Below, one piece after another: positions 23,597 to 35,900 of a stretch of 64,000 bases of DNA (the first letter of the stretch is position 1; every line of letters begins with the position of its first letter). The notes beneath the pieces are model-generated. The model was given only the letters and a program-made list of their open reading frames with translations, did not search any database and was not told where the DNA came from. Location: contig OZ038422.1 in assembly GCA_964036155.1 (NCBI GenBank), positions 15,089,201-15,153,200 on the forward strand. Reading direction: 5' to 3'. The position numbers and the translations under genes are program-made. Source of the DNA: Diploscapter coronatus (taxonomy: Eukaryota > Nematoda > Chromadorea > Rhabditida > Rhabditidae).

Positions 23597-24156
23597 AATC
23601 AATAGTTTAAATTCCAGAAAGAAAATGTCTACATTACATAATTTGCCATAAACATAATGCTGCATGTGTAATCAAAAGAAATATGATTTATGCACGTTAA
23701 AAATACTTAAATTTCTCTTTCGGATTATTCAAATTGGTTGTCAATCTCGATCATTTTCAGTTGTTATTCTTTGTGGATTGTGGAACAGAGAATGCTCAGT
23801 TTTACTACGACACTCAGTATCAATTGGCTGCGTTTTTGCGTGCGATTCGATTTTAGCAAAACATACTTTACCCGGCTCGAATTGCCATTTCCATTGCTCT
23901 CTAATGCAGATAAATCGTGAGCGCAACTTTTCTTTGTTACACACGCTTTTTCCAAGAATTATTCCGGCTTTTTTCTTTATACCACAAAATAAAACCCTAC
24001 TATTTGACTTATCGATATTCAATCATAAAACCACTACTCTTCTCAAAATTTGAATTCTTCTAGGGATTTTTTTCTGTAATATTTCCCTACATATTCGACC
24101 AATTGATATTCAATTTGCTACATTTATTCTTCTAAACTTATTATCTTCGTTTAAAA
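23597..24156. other. Intergenic upstream of the glycosyltransferase
   Basis: 560 bases. Overlapping ORFs on both strands at 23664-24053 look like chance frames. It presumably holds the promoter of the gene at 24157. Confidence 0.45.
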
Positions 24157-26576
24157 ATGTCAGCTGGTTCATCTGTCAATGAGAATGAGAATAGAGATCT
24201 CGAATCTGCCAATGCCAAAGGTCCAAATAAACAAAAAAACCTGGATTCGAAAAAGCTGCGCAAGTTTAAAAGTCTGCGAAGATCACTACGATTTTTGAAA
24301 CTCTTGATTATTTTGAATGGGTGAGTTTTTTTTCAATTAGCAGTGTTATTTCCTTTGCTAAAATTTCTTCATTTGATTCTAAAAATGATGAATAACGGCA
24401 AGTTTTTTCACATTGCATAATAATCCGAAATTTATAGTTAGATTATTCATGTTCAATACGTTTCGTAACAATTTCAGAGTATGCCTGGCGATATTGATTT
24501 ATCTGTTGTTTTATCTGAATCTTCATGGAAAACATGAATATTGGAACGTGAAAATCGATATCCACAATGATAGCTGTGGAACGAGGAGAGTGAGCAGGAA
24601 GAATTGTAGAAAAACTCATCAGAACACGGCGAAATCGCATTCGATTTCATGCTCAAACATAAACAATGCACATGATGTTCTAGAGGATGAAAACAAATGT
24701 TTTGAATGAAGTGGCTTCTTGGAAAGTTCTAATAATTCTGAATTGATAGCTTTGATAAGAAAAAACTCTCGTAGCATTATCAAAATTAAATAATTCAGCA
24801 AAATTCTAAAAAAGTAACTAATTCTGAAATCTAGAATGAAAATACTCTGCCACAAGATTGTGCGACTTCAACAACGAAAAGTATCCAGAGATTAGATGCT
24901 TGGAGCGAATACTTTCCAAAGTATCGCAAATAATGAAATTTTCTGAAAATTCCAAAATTCAGCGGCATTCCTGAAACACTCAACTGTCCTGAACTCTTCA
25001 ACAATGACACAGACGCATTTGCTAAATATGACAGTTCAGGTCGCTTGCAAGTGTTTGATGTAAATCATAATAAAAATAGGATTTTATTCATTTAGGAAAT
25101 TTAGGACATTCCATTGTCGATGGATTGCGAGAGTATCAAACGACGGATAATTGGTGACATAAAATTTTCGCAACTTGAGAGACCGATTGCGTTTGCACGA
25201 AATATCTTTGAGGTAAAAACTAACGCAATGTTTTTATGGCAAAGTGATATTTTAGGATTACATAACTCAAGAAGCCTTTATATCTTTATCATACCATCCT
25301 GATAATGCTTTCTGTTTCGTCATTGATAGCAAATCAGATATAATGTTTGTAGACAGAATGAGGCAATTGGACGAATGCCTGGAAAATGTATTTGTGTCAG
25401 AAACCGTAAGGAAAGTTATTTCATAATTTTTCCTCTCGTCTTCACTTAGGTATATGATATGGATTCCTCAGGTCACTTTCAAGATCATGCTCATTTGGAT
25501 TGCTTGAATTTCTTATTGGAGCAGAATAAGAAATGGAAACATGTCCTATTGTTGCAGGTATTCAATTTTATTTTAGAAAATCTTTCTATTTTTAGAACCA
25601 CGACTTTATCATCAAATCGCCGAAGGGATTGAGCGATATCAGCAAATTGCTCAATGAAACCCATGCAATCGGAATTCAGCCTCCTGATGAAGCCCGGTGC
25701 GATAATTCAGTTAAATAAACTTTGAATAAAAATTTTCGATACAACAAGGATGCCGATTGGACTCCAAGAGGCTTGAAGCTTTGGAAGAATGGTAACATAT
25801 TTTGGGTGGGTTTGCGAAGCAATATTATTAGAAACTGGCAAGACTGAAACTCAACTATCGACTTCGCTGACAATCGGGAAAAGCACTAACGAAGTCTTTC
25901 TGTCCAGAACCTTCGTCGAAGCGATTTTCGAGGAACTGAATATGGAAAGATTATTGAACCAGATTAATGATCCACAATTTGTAGCAGTTTAGCTCTAAGT
26001 TATAATTCTGAATTATGTTTAGTATGGCGTTGACGAAATATTCTTCCATACACTGGTGATCAACAGTTGGATGAGACTTCCTGGACAAATCCAAAATCTT
26101 TGTGGTCTGAGTATAAGGAATTTGGCTCGGTAAGAGACATCATGGAAAAATTGAAAGGCACTTCAATTATCAGATGGACTCATTGGGACTACGGAAAAGA
26201 TTCAACTCATTGTCACTCAAAAGCACTGCGTCATAACATTTGCATCCTTGGCGTTGAATACCTGCCGATCGTACGAGACAGACCTGAGATTTTAGGTAAT
26301 TGCGTATTTTTAATAAACTGTTTAGCATATTTATGATTTTAGCAAACAAGGTCAATCAGGAATTTGATTTTGGAACGATTTTGTGCATGAGGAAAAGCAT
26401 GAATCTAATTGAATCAGGATCGATGATTGAAGGTCATTTGGAAACGAAGCACTATGAAAGGCTACCTCAAGTAGGATTGAAAAAAATGCTTATATATATA
26501 TATGGTTTCTTTCCAGGTAAAACAAATGAAGCTCATGCAAAATGGAGATACCAATTTAACTACTTTCAAATGTTAG
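24157..26576 (+). CDS. GT14 (core-2/I-branching) glycosyltransferase-like protein
   Basis: Type II Golgi membrane protein of family GT14, whose members add beta-1,6-linked sugars (GlcNAc or xylose) to glycans; the exact acceptor is not predictable. Fourteen exons: 24157-24320, 24478-24589, 24835-24920, 24963-25059, 25105-25212, 25256-25405, 25450-25557, 25596-25709, 25749-25791, 25832-25980, 26023-26129, 26174-26295, 26343-26470, 26517-26576, giving 515 aa. A basic cytosolic N-terminus is followed by one membrane segment (about 47-70). Family-like blocks: IPLSMDCESIKRR, RPIAFARNIFE, FCFVIDSKSD, HLDCLNFLLEQ, KHVLLLQNHDFIIKS, DWTPRGLKL, VFLSRTFVE, then YGVDEIFFHTL and RLPGQ, RWTHWDYGKD, CHSKALRHNICILGVEYL. 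Acceptors at 26173 and 25104 were chosen over nearby AGs to keep phase and avoid stops. The junctions 24589/24835 and 24920/24963 are the least certain. Confidence 0.88.
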
Positions 26577-26903
26577 TCCTAGAGTCAAGTGTTTGTTCTT
26601 CTGCATTTATTGTCGTGCATGATTAAAAATTTTTCGCAATATTCATACGGGTTTTCAAATTTTCAAATTATTCATTTCGAAACTGTTTCTGAATTAATGA
26701 TAAATAAAATTCGAATAATAAATGTAAAATGGTGAATAATAGAATAGCGGTGAAATAGATTGAATAGTGTGCTATAATAGTTTAAGAATGATAAATATGG
26801 AAAGAAGCACTGGGAAAGCTATGGTATCAGATCATTTGTGATAGAACATTTGAGATTTTTCGAAGAAGCAAACAAAAATAAATGAAAGAAAACGATAAGT
26901 AAT
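26577..26903. other. Convergent 3' spacer
   Basis: 327 bases between the ends of the glycosyltransferase (plus strand) and mec-2 (minus strand). TTTATT at about 26606 could serve as AATAAA for mec-2, and several ATAAA signals serve the plus-strand gene. The two 3' UTRs probably overlap. Confidence 0.4.
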
Positions 26904-29900
26904 TCACGAGCTGCTACTGGATTCTTCGCGTTTTTCGGTGCCAGCCCAAAGCGGTTTGGCCAAAGCGTCCTGAATTCGGTCGGGTTCCGAAAAGTTGTAA
27001 CGCTCGTAAATTGGCTTGTCTATTGGATTAACGATGCTGAAATTTCCATGATAATTTAAAATTATTACATGCAAGCGGATAAGCAAAATTTCTAATGAGA
27101 CACGAATGATGCTGACAGTTGAAGATAGAAAAGAAGAAATATCACGATTGTAGACGAGTCCTATTCAGCTATTAACATATTGATACGCAACCCTAAAATG
27201 ACCTTAATAATTGAAGTTCCTTCGAATCTGCGATTCAGCTTTCATGGACGCCGCTGAAACAACCGACTCCCTCGAGCCGCTGCTCAGAATCGAGTCCTGA
27301 CTGGACGCCTTATGAATAGGGTCAACAGGATCTTCATCCGTTGCGATCGGCGCCTTTCCTTTGCTGCTGAACTTCTGCACGAATTTTCGCTTCATTTCCT
27401 CTTCGGCGTTTTTGACTTTCTCGGTCTTCTCGATGATCTCCTTCCTTTCTGTGGTCGTTGACGATATCGTCGAACTCGTCACCACAACCATTCTGAAGAA
27501 ATTTATCCTATGATTGTTCGCGATTCCTCAGTTTATATAACTTTAGAGAACTTGAATTTTTCACCATTTTGTCAAGATCGACGAAATATTATGAACACCC
27601 TATCAGGTTCGTTAGCGAAGGAAAAGAAAGATGCGATAATGTTTTGGAAAAGAACAGAAGTATTCAAAATCACGAACAAATGAAGGAAATGCACGAAATT
27701 GTTGATATTTGTAGTCGCGACCTCTAAGAATTTCGAAATCTATAGAAAATTTAATACAATAACGACAAATACAACTTACTTCCTCACAAAAACCACACGC
27801 TATCTTTACACTACGTTCTATTTTATCTTTCTATGATGACGAATTTGATAGAGTGATAGGGAAAATGTACCCAATCCTTGCCAATATTAACCTGATGAGG
27901 AGGTGATAAACATTTCAAGTCTCGACAAATTTTAATGAATTTCTCAAAATAAAAAAGAAAAACTTACCTTGGAGGGGAAGGCGTTGGAGTTCCATCCGAA
28001 GACTTTGAAGAAGTCTGGACGTCTCTTGCCACAACGATCTTCGGACTTGTCTGAGCTCCTTCATCATGCAGTTGGACAGTTGTTGTAGGTTGTTGATTTC
28101 CGCTCATGCCGGCAAAGAACGCAGCACGGTCAACTGAAGACTGAGTTGAGCGTCGTGGAGCAGATGGAACTGCACTAGTCGTAGCTTGGGACGACGTTGG
28201 TGATTCGGAAGAGCGTCGGAACTTTGGAGTGGGCAGAATTTGAGAGCCATCATTTGGGAAGATTCCAGAAATACTAGGGTTGAAATCGGGTAATTGTTGT
28301 TGTTGTTGTTGTTGACGTTGCTCTGGAGAAGTTGCCGAAGTTGGAGGAGGTTGAAATGCTGAGGGTCCGGTAGAAGATAGGATGATCGAGCCCTTTGGAG
28401 ATGCGACTGCAGATCCTGGCTGACTCCTATTGTCCATATTGTCATAGACACTGTGGTCAAGAGCTGCCATCTGCTTGAAGGAAATCCTCTGTGACCCTTC
28501 AGAGTTTCTGCTGTTCCTCGTTGGAACCGGTGAGAGCTGGACTTCTAGATCAGGTTTGGTTTCATCTTTTGTCTGCTGCTGAATTGTTGTCTCGTCTCTG
28601 GCTTCAATTTCTTGACCTTCTTGTCCATCATAGAGTCCAGGCTGATAGAGGGCAGCTTCGTAGGAGTCGTTCATCGTTTCAAACTCTAGGTAGCCGCTTG
28701 CCGATCGAGGAAGGGAAGACGGATACTGGGAATTGTAGGTTATGCTGCTTGCCGCTGTCGTCGGATGCTGATATTCGGACGACTCTTCGTTTCTTCTCTT
28801 GATAATCTCCTGTTGCCGCATTATCGCTTGTTTCACATGTTCTGGAAGCATGTCCAGCGTGACGAGGTCAGAACCGCTGTCTAGCAAGAAGCGATCAGGA
28901 TCGTAATCCTCGGGGTAATAGCTCAACTGGGATCGCGATTCGTCCAATTCGTATTGAGGATATTGCGCAGTGTAGCCAATTGGACCGGCATTTTGCCGAT
29001 CCATGATTGCTTGGCGTTCCATTTCGGCGAGAATCCGTCGTTCCTGTTCTTCGAAATCGTCATCGCTGTCGTTGTCTCCTTGGAATCCGTCTCCCGGACT
29101 CTCTTCATGCCCATATGTTTCCAGGCCAACATCGTCTGGCGATTTTCCTCGACCGGGCTCGTGACCGGGTTCGTCATCATTTCTGACAATGTATCGACGT
29201 CGTTTCGTGATGTCCTGGTGTCGAACATGAATTTCGTCGTGATTATCGGCGTCACTGCTGTCTTCCTCTTCATTGCGGTTGTAGTTTCGATAGTCCTCTT
29301 CCGAAGATATTGGGGATTGTCGTTCGATTTCGTTTATCTGTATTCGGTCGTTGAAGGTGACACTTTTGTGGGAGAAATGGGAGACGCGAGAAGATTCGCT
29401 CAACGACGAGTCACGCCTTTCGAGAATTGACCGACTTAGAGGAGGTTTTGATTTCCCCGATTCTGCTGCAGCCTTTTGTTGCAGAGCCTTTCGATAGCTG
29501 TCTTCTCGAATCGGCGGTTTCACGGCGTTCTTTGGGGGTTCCTCATTTTGCTTGATGTAGAGAGACAGATCATCAGTTTTCGTGTAGGCATCCACCATAG
29601 TTGGTTTGCCTGAACCTTGAACTGCTGCTGCCACTGCCGCAGCAGATGGAGGAACCGTGAGTGGCAATCCAGGGATGATTTCAGGACCAGGACTGGCTTG
29701 TTTCTGCGCTTCGCGTTTCCGTCGTCGTTCTTCCCTTGCAAGTTGTTTCTGTCGAGTGGCGTCTTCTGATGACGCCTGCTTTTCCTTCTCTTTGTCAGAT
29801 CTGTCGGCCTTTTCGACCTTCTCTGAACTGGACCGAGCTGGCGACTCCGACTTCGCCCTCTTCGTGTTGTCGTATTCGGATTTCGATCGTTCTGATTTCG

Positions 29901-32900
29901 ACGGTTCATCATCGCTTTTCACGGACTCCTTCTTTTTGTCCTCCTTTGCCTTCTTTTTAGCCTCCTTCTCTTCCTCTTTCTGCCGCTTCTTCTCCAGTTT
30001 TGCTTGTTCCTTTGCCAGCCTCTTTTCTTCTTTTTCCGCTTTTTCGCGTGCTGCTTTTTCCTCCTTTTCCTTCTTCTTCTGCTCTTTGGCTGTCAATTTA
30101 TCGTCGGGTTTGGCAGCTGATTCGTTTGATTCATTTCCACCGGATGTGGCGACGGCGGCCTGGAGCTCTTCCATGGCAGAGTCGAGACTCTTCTCCTTCA
30201 ATTTCCGTTCTCTTCTGAGCCTCCGGCGTTCTTCTTTCTCCAACAGCTCTTCATCAATCGATTTGACACCTTCGCCAACCTCGTTTTCCGATCTCTTGTT
30301 CCTTACGGCTTTAACCGTTTCTTTCTGGAGATTCTTTTGCTTCTGATAGTCCCGTGGCTTAAATCCAGTGCGTCCATCTTCGTCACGATACCAGGCCGGA
30401 TTTGCGACGATGCTCTGCTCCATTTCACTCAGACTATGGTCTTGCTTCACCGAGTCGGTCATCGATTTCTCCGGCTTAGCTGATTCTTTGGACTTGGATG
30501 ACTTGCCATTTTGCTGAGATTCCATTCTGTCCAATTCATCTTCCATGGGAATTTTGTTCAGACCGATTTCAGCCTTGAGTCGGTTGGCAATGGCCTGTTT
30601 CAGGAGTAAATTAGACCCGCTTCCGGTAGGACGTAGAGAGGGAATACTTGCGCCAGCACCAGGCCGCCGTCGATTCGGATCGTAGAGGGAGCCTGAAAGC
30701 GAAAAGCATTATTCGATCGTACTTCATCGTAGCTCAAATTCAAAAACTAGCATTGAAGCGACTACACAAAGTAATCAAATGAAGAAGTGGATCTTAGCGG
30801 AAGCAGTGCCAATTTTAAACCTCCATTATAAAAAAAATCTTGATTGATGACGGTTCACTCGAGATCTTTGATAAATTTCATGATATCGACAAATCTATTT
30901 TCGACAGATCCCAGTTTATGAGATGAATCATCATGCTTTTCTTCGATAAAATATTTACCTGGGTCCAGCTGGCTCGGCAAATTCTGTGGAGGGCCCGGGA
31001 GCGGCTTCTGGGATATGGCTTCGGAGTGATACTGTGCTTCTCGCATGCTAAAACAATTCAAGTTATTATTATTTATCGATTTTCTTTTTCAAAAGAGGTC
31101 ATTTTTCTTGTAAAGTTTGTTGTAAAAATGCCAATGGATCGAGTTTCCAAGTTTCTAACAACAATGATGTGAAGGACAAGTTAGAGGTCAGTTTGCCAGG
31201 TAGGTTCATCAGCTAGAAAGAAGAAGAGGAGTGGTTTTACAAATGAAGGCAAGTTCTTTAGCATTGTTTTACTAGAAAGAATAGGCAGTTATTTTTACTG
31301 ATGAGATATTTTATAAACAAAATAATAATGAGGCTAGGTGGCCTTCCTTCTGGTGACGGATAAAGTTTTACTCGAAAATAGAAAACGACTAGGTAATCTT
31401 CCTTGCGTTTCTCATGTTTCATGATCAGCTTTCTCACGTCATTAAGGATGTGTTTCGAAATATCTTGGCTCTCGTATCAATAAAATTGATCGCATGATCA
31501 GAACACGAATGCATGAAATAGATCCTCTATCAACAGATCTAGTTCGACTTCCATTCAAATTGAAAATTTAAGGAACATGATAGGCAGAGTAAATTCTTTC
31601 AATAAAAATGAGATACAAAGGTGCTCGCAGGATAATTTAAAAGAACATTTCGGCATAATGGGAGTCCGTTTTGGTAACCCGGCTAAATCATGCTTAGTCT
31701 TGACCGTAAAATGTTTTGAAGATTTTTAGAAACGTTTTATATCGACTTGACTACTAAAAAGCTACCTGTAAACCCCGAATATTCCCAAGTAAGACATCGA
31801 TCGGGAAAAAGGACTACTCGGCGTGAGAAAATCGACAAGTTGCTAGCGAAAAATGCTCGCGTAAGCCAAGCCACAAGACAAGTTGAAGGTGCAAAACTGC
31901 CGTCGAAGGGTCAGACAAAGGCAAGTAAAAGGAGATGTAAGAAACAAAGGAAGGGAGATGAAGAGTGAAATGTTGCAGCTCAATCATTTGCTTCAGTCTG
32001 CAGTATTTTGCGTGAATGAGGCAAGTTCATATCTCAACCTACTCGAAAGAAGAACAGATATTTTTCACGTCTCACTCGTTTGCCAGTGATTTTTGTTTGA
32101 CAATTATTTTTAGCGAGAATGAGCATAATAAATCTTTGTCGAGAAAATTAGATATTTTGATCAAGACAATTTCATTCATGAGTTTTTAAGCAATGTTGAT
32201 GCTAGAGATAATTTTTGCAGACTTCTAATGATATTTTCCAAAACACATGTTATGCTCAAAACCTTCAGGTCAAGGAAGTCAACTGTTAGGTCTTTCGAAG
32301 AATATGCCAATGAACACAATTCTTCCAAGTGACTAATAAAATTTTTGATGAGAAGAGATAGTATTAATGACTTGGGAGTGAATCGAGCATTAGATTCGAT
32401 TTGTTTATAAAAGTTCGATTGAGGATGAAAAGATGAGAAGGAAGAACAAATAGTTTGAGAAAGGAAACATCAATATATGCAAATTCTTCCCAAAATATAA
32501 ATATTCCTTGGAATCTATACATAGAGGGACAGATTTTGGGTTGAGAGCTTCCTTTCCTACTTGTGTGGCAAATTTCATTATGCCCATTGAATACTCAAAT
32601 TGTTGGAGATGCGTAAAAAGCGAAAGTAGCGCAAGGATTATCAAAAAGTTCAAAGGAAGTCGTAAATTTCGTAAATCTGAAGATGTATTCTGGAAAAGTA
32701 GCCGTAAAATGTCAATAGATTCAAGTTACGCAAAGTAAGGACCTTTATTTTGACGCTTAGAAATTCGAAATGAAGTGAGTTCGGAGGTAATGAACGAGAG
32801 AACGTCGTGAAAGATGCTCAAAGTCAAAACAAGGAATTTCTTCGCTCGTCAGCATGTGATTTTTCGAAAACAAAAAAACTACTAAACTTCATTTATTTTT

Positions 32901-35900
32901 CCATGAAGTAGTCACTAACTTTCAATTTTCTTTCTATATAACAAAAACGAGTTTTCAGTAAAATCAGAGTCATCATTTGAAAGATAGTTTTGAAAATTAA
33001 AAGGAAATGGGAATTGATTAATTTTTCTCAAAAACTCTTACCACAGGAGTTCATCGTAACTGATTGGAATAGCGTATTTTTTCGACGAGAAATTATTCGG
33101 CCAGCAAAATGTTGATGCTGTTTCATAGCAATTACAGCACAAACTCATAGGAATTTAGAAATGAGAAGTATCACAGAAAGAATATCACTTGTTTTGCACT
33201 ATTTAGTTGATTTTGAGGTGATTGAAATAAATTTCTAGCTAATAAATAGCGAATGAATGAATGGAGCGGTTTGTTGCGGCTAGCGGCGCTAATGTTGTGC
33301 GACTATTCGTAACAAATGATGAGAGACAAGCACAACACATGATATATGGCCAGAGGAGCAGAGAATTAGACAATAGGTTCGTAAGCAGAGGTTCAAAGAG
33401 TTAGAGATAATGAAGAATATGATATCTGAGAAGAGGTAGCGAGAAAAAGACAATTGGTTAGATATAAAGGAGGAGCATGCTTCATTGTCGAGTAGAAAAA
33501 GATAGAGAACTCTGCTAGAGATAATGAGAGGATATGATATCCTTGAAGAGGAGTAAGGAAAGAAACAAAAGATACAAGGATACCGAGATATAACAAGGGG
33601 GTATGATATATCCTCTCGGGATAAAGATCTTGAAATTCGTTAGGGATAATGGCGAAAAGATTGCGAGAAAGAAATCCATTGAATATTCCCCAGTCAGCTG
33701 TGCTATGGGTTCGTGAGTGAGTGTCTTTTATCTTTTATGATAATGATACTTCTAATTCCTGATATCTCTGTCTCTCCCTCTAATAAGCCCCTTTATCCCT
33801 CACCCAATTGTGACATAAAGACGGATGGAAAACACTGCGAAAAGGTGAGTACTCACTGATTATGAGCCAAATGATGATCGAAATGACAACACGACTGGAG
33901 AGCATTGACAACAAGTGAGAATTTGAAGCACGAAGTTGAAGAGCAGAGATTTTTTTTTTTCGAAAAGTCGCAAGCTTTGACGAGCCAGGCAAAAGTACAG
34001 ATTTTTCGCATAAATAAATTTTTATACAAAGAATTTAAATGAAATTGATTTCTTTACCTTAAAATTCGTGACTAATGTATCTACGAAGAACATTTGGATA
34101 AAAATGGAAAAATTCAGAAAAAGTAGCTTGATTTTTGAAATGCATGAAATAAGTGTTATCTCATCGAGCAATCTCACACTCACGCTTGGAAAATGAAAGC
34201 TCATTCTTTCTTCCATTTATAGCTCTTATAGCCGAATTTCGGGAGGGATCCGGAAGTTACCTTGCGCATTGAGAGAATATGAAATTAGCATAGGGAGAAG
34301 AAGCAATTATTCAAGAGAAAGTGAAAATTTGGAGATTTTCGAAGAAAAAAATTTCGTACCTGAGATAATGAATGATCGGATGAAACATAGACTGACTAAA
34401 TTTCGCTCGTAAAGTGAACTGCTAATATTTTCGGAATAGGTATAAGAAGTTTCGAAAGGAAAGGAGAAGGTAAAGGATTTGTGAGGATAAAGCTGACCGA
34501 TGCGCAGCAAAATAGTCGGATCGGGTAACCGTGAAATAAAAGTAAGAGACACTCACCGAGACTGAGAAAGACGACGGACAGAGAAATTGTAAAATCGAAG
34601 AAGGTGGATAGAGTTTTTGAGGCTCAAAATATTAGATGACCATAGTGTATTGTTCGAGAAAACCACACACACACATACACACATTTCCCAGTTTTTCATG
34701 GCAAATTTGAATGTTTCTTTCGAAAATTTTCAGCAAACATTTTGTAAAGTCAATCGAATTTTTGGGTAGTGATCGTTATGAAATGTCTTCATAACGAACA
34801 AACCTGGGCAGACGTTAAGCTAGAGTGAGAAATTTTAGGGAAGGGAGCGAACAAGACCAAATTTTTCTGTAGAAAGTCAAATTTTGGAATGAAAGCTAGC
34901 GAAACATTCGGCTTAGGAGGAGTACGAAATGAGATATTGGCTTAACCCCTGCTAATATCTGATAAAAAGATAATGAAACTGATGATTTTTTTTTCAAATT
35001 GTGATGTTTTAGTCGATATCGATGAATTATATTGGGATGGACGAAAATATGTGTTGCAAATTTGTTAGTGAATAGGAAGCAAAAGAAACATAAATTGTCG
35101 TTCAACCTAAAACGCGGGAAACTTTGAGCAATAATCACAAGGCATGTGATGAATACTGCAGTTTGCGGAAGGAAAGCATATTTTGTCAGAAAGGTAATCG
35201 AGTTCTCAAATGCAGTAAAATAATATCAGTAAAGCGATGACTCGGTGCGGCTGGGATCATGTTGTACGAGGAAAAGAGTTTTTTTTTTCGGAAATGTTGA
35301 CTATACAAAAAATTTCTAAGAAAATATTAATGGAAACATAGTGACCATGCTATTTTTCGTTGTAATTGTTATTGAGTTGAATTTTAACATTATCATTGAT
35401 ATGGCTCTTCAAAGTTCTAATGAACCATCCTCGTAAAAGAATTTGTAAGAAAAACTAATTCTCGTTGTCAAACTCTGTTGCTACATTATGAATTATGACT
35501 CATATAATTACTATCTAAAAAATGTTCATACCTGATGGGGAGCGGCGGTCGGCCACTCGTGGTTGTGGTGTTCGGGCCTGAACCGGCCGGAGGGGGCCAA
35601 TGAGAGGACGGATTGGGCCCCTGAGAACAGATTCATTTGATCCTCAGAAAACATTCGTACTATTTCACAACAAGTACGCTTTTTTTTAGAGTTCTCTTCA
35701 ACCACTATATAATGTTGTTATGCGAAAGAGATGAAGAAATACTCGATGGGTGTGAGGAGGATTTTGGAAGAACACAACACAATGGCTAGAGAAAACTCCA
35801 CTCTAACCCACAAATTTCGTTTAAGAATGCATCCTGATTTTCAGATTGAAGTAGTGAACGAACCTTTGGGTCTCACCTGCTGCAGGCCACCGCCGGCTGC

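Larger units (their letters stand above)
31048..35531 (-). other. Large mec-2 intron (4.5 kb)
   Basis: Intron between the exons 35532-35620 and 30959-31047. It contains a purine-rich imperfect repeat tract (33390-33660), a CA repeat (34663-34683) and dispersed-element copy C (34810-34965). Plus-strand ORFs at 31747-32089 are short and unsupported. Confidence 0.6.

Noticed and set aside
23664..24053. 129-codon plus-strand ORF with overlapping minus ORFs
   Set aside because: Frames are open on both strands at once, composition is as in non-coding DNA, and there is no homology that I recognise.
29657..30346. 229-codon plus-strand ORF rich in Ser and Phe
   Set aside because: It is the antisense shadow of the Lys/Glu-rich part of the giant mec-2 exon (AAG/GAG read as CTT/CTC).
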